A DNA stretch of 64,000 nt from Cordylochernes scorpioides (taxonomy: Eukaryota > Arthropoda > Arachnida > Pseudoscorpiones > Chernetidae). Positions 60,715 to 64,000 of this stretch are shown here, one piece after another. Below the pieces are notes generated by a model. The model was not told the DNA's origin and made no database searches. It saw nothing but the letters and a program-made list of their open reading frames with translations. The translations under genes were made by a program, and so were the position numbers. The stretch is taken from positions 26,352,947-26,416,946 of the forward strand of contig CP092865.1 of NCBI GenBank assembly GCA_030710605.1, in the 5' to 3' direction. The stretch's first letter is position 1; every line of letters begins with the position of its first letter.

Positions 60715-61385
60715 AGGCTTGTCTATATACAAGTAATACAATGGTATTCCAATGGTAATTCAGAAGAGCTCTTGACTAGTACAGACTTATTTATACACAA
60801 GGGATATGCACTCTTTCTAATGATAACTCAAGAAGACTCTTGAATAGTTCAGATTTATATATACACAAAGAATAGGCTGGTATTCCAGTTATAATTCAGG
60901 AGGACTCTTGACTAGTTCAGACTTGTCTATATACAAGGAAAACGCTGATATTACAGCGGTAACTCAATTGAATGGTTCAGACTTGTCTATACACAAGGAA
61001 TATGCTTTTATTCTAATGGTAACTCAAGACGACTCTTGAATATCAGAGTTGTCTATAAAAAAGAAATATGCACTTTTTCTAATGGTAACTCAAGAGGACT
61101 CTTGAATAGTTCAGAATTGTCTATACACAAGGAATATGCACTTTTTCTAATGGTAACTCAAGAGGACTCTTGAATAGTTCAGAATTGTCTATACACAAGG
61201 AATATGCACTTTTTCTAATGGTAACTCAAGAGGTCTCTTGAATAGTTCAGACTTGTCCATACACAAGAATACAATCGTATTCCAGTGGTAATTCAGGAGG
61301 ACTCTTGAATACTTCAGACTTGTCTATGCACAAGGAATACGCTTTTTTTCTAGTAGTCTATACACAAGGAATACGCTGGTATATT
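60715..61385. repeat. 68-bp minisatellite, about ten units
   Basis: The unit contains TCTATACACAAGGAATATGC, TTTTTCTAATGGTAACTCAA and GAGGACTCTTGAATAGTTCAG. Units vary in length and sequence. It starts 13 bp upstream of the IR exon acceptor side. Confidence 0.85.
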
Positions 61386-62180
61386 CTAATGGTATTTTAG
61401 GGAGCCTCCTAATAGATTTCTGATATTGAGAAATAATATCAGCGCTACTTTACCTTTTAAAATATATAATTAAAATCTATTTATACAGCTCTTATACTGA
61501 AATGAATAAAAATTGAAAGAGGGAGGATATGGCTCATTAGTGATGAATCCTCCCAGCGGTTTCGCCATTTTAATCTACAGACGAATCTACTATTGTATTA
61601 GCCTGAGTTTCTTATACACCTTGCATTTGCTATTAAATACAGTAAATAGGTGTTTTGACAGAGTTATGGACACATAGAACACTGTGGAAAGGCACACCTA
61701 ATTTAAATATTTACTGCCTCGAGCAATGCTCTGCCGCAAAATCTCAAATAAGTTTGTTAGGAAACATAATGTAAGATGTAAATAAGGAGTATGCAAATTT
61801 TGGTAATGATAAAAGTATAGGTATTTTGTAACATCGTTCTTTTGTGTTTAATTATTTTATAAGGTGGCCCCAAAGGTTCATAAACATATTATGATTTATA
61901 TTTTGCTAGTGTTTACGAACTTTTGGGGCAACCTTGGTAATATTGGTAACTTTGGTAAAATTACATAATATAACAGAATTCTTATAGAATATTGATTTAA
62001 TCTCTGATTTTATATATCAAGGGTGACCAATCAGCAGGTGGGCCAAGTTTCAGCATTACAAGGTTTTCCCAAAAGTTCGTAAACACTTTAAAAAATTTAA
62101 ATCATAATATGTTTACGAAATTTTGGGACAACCTTGTATCTTCTTCGGAGATACATGAAAGTTTTTGTTCTCCAAGACTT
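61386..62180. other. Spacer with repeat G and two tiny mariner MITEs
   Basis: Repeat G lies at about 61500-61745 (CCTCCCAGCGGTTTCGCCAT). Minimal TIR pairs lie at 61858-61935 and 62060-62143 (AAGGTTTTCCCAAAAGTTCG / AAATTTTGGGACAACCTTG). No IR exon was found. Confidence 0.5.
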
Positions 62181-62679
62181 TGAGTTATTTATCATTTCCT
62201 ATTCTACAACTGGTGGATAAGCTGGACGCTCAAAGGAAAAGTTTTAAACTCCGTAGTTCAGAACCTTCTCCCGGCTTGTTACCAGAAAGTGAAACTTATA
62301 CAGTTAAAAAAGAACAGATAGCTATGAATGTAAAGAACGAAGTAACTACCTAGGTAAGCCACTACTATGTGCAACACCTGCCGAGAAGTCCTTCTGTTTT
62401 CTCTGAGGAAGGTGGTGAAGACCTCCAGGATTGGATAAAAGGCTATAAACACGTGACAAGACAATAATTAGAACAAAACCTTGTTGGTCTTACAACGTAT
62501 ACTTCTACCTCAGTGGAACTTCTCTCAAGTGGTCTGTGAATAACGAGGAAAGAATAAATACTTGGCGTCTATTAGTAAGTGTATTTGGGGGAAAAAAGTT
62601 TTAAAATGCAAGCTGAGAAAAAAATAACTCAAAACTCGGACACAGATAGAAGGTCAAAGCACCGAGTTTTACATACAAG

Positions 62680-62969
62680 ATGTTGTGTGTCTCTGCTGGG
62701 AAGTGGATGCCGGAGGAAGAGAGACTATCACATCTGATGAAGGGAGTAGCGGAGGAAGTATACCGGTATCTTATGCTGAGAGACATAGTGATGACGGATC
62801 AGTTTATCGCAGAGTGTCGCCGCGTTGGGACGTTCCAAAATTCGAGCGCTTGCCCAATGTTACATCGCTCGGTGACCTGGGAGACGTGACGGATCTACAG
62901 TCTTTGATAAGACAGATCGTTAGGAAAGAGGTGCAGCGGGCTCTAGCACCACTACGAGAAAACCAATAA
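62680..62969 (+). pseudogene. Gag C-terminal part, two frames
   Basis: The first half (EERLSHLMKGVAEEVYRYLM followed by FIAECRRVGTF) is in the frame of 62680. The second half (FERLPNVTSLGDLGD, LIRQIVRKEVQRALA) is in the frame of 62685, so a frameshift lies near 62840. The motif order is that of Gypsy gag proteins seen in arachnids and other arthropods. Confidence 0.65.
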
Positions 62970-63320
62970 CCTTCTTTCTTGAAGAAATTGTAAAGGAGGA
63001 AGTCCTCGTTCCTCTGTCGGGAATAAATACCTTCCCATCGGAAGCGGCTGTGAAGTCAGCACCACGGAACTATGGAAAGCGCATCTAGTATGCACCTAAG
63101 GTCGAAGCAAGACGCTGGAGAAACTTAGTTTGGAACGCTAATGAGTGGAAGACTCCAGACGGTACGCACGTGTGCGTCCCCTGTGGACGGCCCGGCCACG
63201 TTGTCCGCTATTGCCGCGGCAGAAGGAGGTTGTTTGATAAGAAAATAGACGAAATTCTGTTATATCCGAGCGGTTCAGAGTATAAATAAAAAAACGCTAT
63301 TTACCGAAACCGTCGTTGTA

Positions 63321-63851
63321 TTGAAAGTTGCTGACGATAAAGTGATTGAAACCAAAGGACGCTGTACATTGAAGTTGGAAGTGAATGGACATCTCGAAAA
63401 CTTTGAATTCGTCGTTTTGGAAAATTGCAGTCATGATGCGATTCTGGACTGGGATTTATTTAAGGCGACCAACGCGGTTATCGACTGCGGTCTGGGCGAA
63501 CTACAACTGGACGACCTCCCAGACCTAGACACCGAGGGTAGAGATGACGGAGTGTACGCTGTCCAAGACTTCGTTATCCCCGGGAGATCTTCTCAGAGGA
63601 TAAGCGTCGTCTATAGATCTATCGTAGGAATTATAAGTATGGAGGTTAGATGTCCTAAAGAACTATTAATTCGTAAAGAACTGATATTTCCTTCTTCGTT
63701 TATTGGAAATATTTGGATAACTAACGGCGGACTTCTACCTCAAATGATCCCGAAAGGAATGAACTTGGGTAGAATGTGCGATGTTGAGTCGGGACACGTG
63801 TGCCCATTGAATGTCGAACCGGGAAGTTCCTCGAGGGAGAGAAGATTATGA
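63321..63851 (+). pseudogene. Gypsy protease-like domain and following linker
   Basis: It contains the second half of a retropepsin fold (GRCTLKLEVNGHLENFEFVV, then SHDAILDWDLFKATNAVIDC). The catalytic Asp-Thr-Gly segment that should precede it is not visible before it. The rest is the domain between protease and reverse transcriptase. The frame is lost at about 63840, after which DCLSSLINSDLPKEKKEDLM continues in another frame. It cannot be functional as it stands. Confidence 0.65.
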
Positions 63852-64000
63852 AAGCGACTGCCTGTCCTCCCTGATCAACTCCGATCTGCCCAAGGAAAAG
63901 AAAGAAGATTTAATGGGGCTGCTGTGGTTTTTTAAAGACGTTTTACTTCCCAAGATGAAAAACGTAAACAAGGTACAGAACAGAGTAAAACACCGGCGAC

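Larger units (their letters stand above)
62185..64000 (+). mobile_element. Decayed Ty3/Gypsy element, 5' part, runs off the window
   Basis: In order: a gag start (FSEEGGEDLQDWIKGYKHVT, and FYLSGTSLKWSVNNEERINT in another frame), the later gag, a CCHC knuckle (CVPCGRPGHVVRYC near 63174-63215), a protease-like domain, and the pre-RT linker (LMGLLWFFKDVLLPKMKNV near the end). Several frameshifts and stops separate these parts. No LTR was identified in the window. Confidence 0.75.

Overview
This is a eukaryotic, AT-rich, intron-bearing, repeat-dense window. It is most likely from an arthropod, and a chelicerate is my best guess. The grounds are a protostome-type divergent ionotropic receptor (IR) gene, an R1-like AP-endonuclease LINE inserted in AC microsatellites, mariner/Tc1 elements and an arachnid-looking Ty3/Gypsy gag. 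The species is not determinable from the sequence alone.

Left part (1-6000): a possible terminal exon on the minus strand at the edge, a Gypsy protease fragment, a tRNA-Ala(TGC), an unassigned terminal exon on the minus strand (2636-2862), a promoter-like cluster of CRE, CCAAT and E-box sites (3914-4058), and several MITEs and SINEs.

6002-21238, plus strand: a KANK-family gene (KN motif and ankyrin-repeat protein). I joined nine coding exons by splice sites with compatible phases. They give a 908-residue protein: KN motif, two polyproline blocks, coiled coil, a long low-complexity region with five ~30-residue internal repeats, and five C-terminal ankyrin repeats. Its introns are full of MITEs, SINEs and LINE ends.

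21239-38600: mostly transposon debris, much of it nested, including two near-copies of an RTE-like 3' end. Two minus-strand genes of an unrecognised family lie here (32123-33004 and 37044-37775). Their 5' ends are almost identical, their C-terminal domains are diverged, and their 12-residue repeat counts differ.

38609-46035: two LINEs head-to-tail in one AC microsatellite. The first encodes only ORF1 (gag). The second has ORF1 plus ORF2 (endonuclease and reverse transcriptase, with one frameshift). They share 5' and 3' ends, so the first looks like a gag-only partner that would depend on the other for reverse transcription.

46036-60702: repeat debris, a DD37D Tc1/mariner element, a 4-kb satellite of 30-bp units, a DD34D mariner inserted in a foldback element, and a minus-strand IR gene with three exons. 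The last IR exon runs directly into the satellite. The first satellite unit encodes the receptor's last residues and its stop codon.

60715-64000: a 68-bp minisatellite, then a decayed Ty3/Gypsy element on the plus strand that runs off the end.
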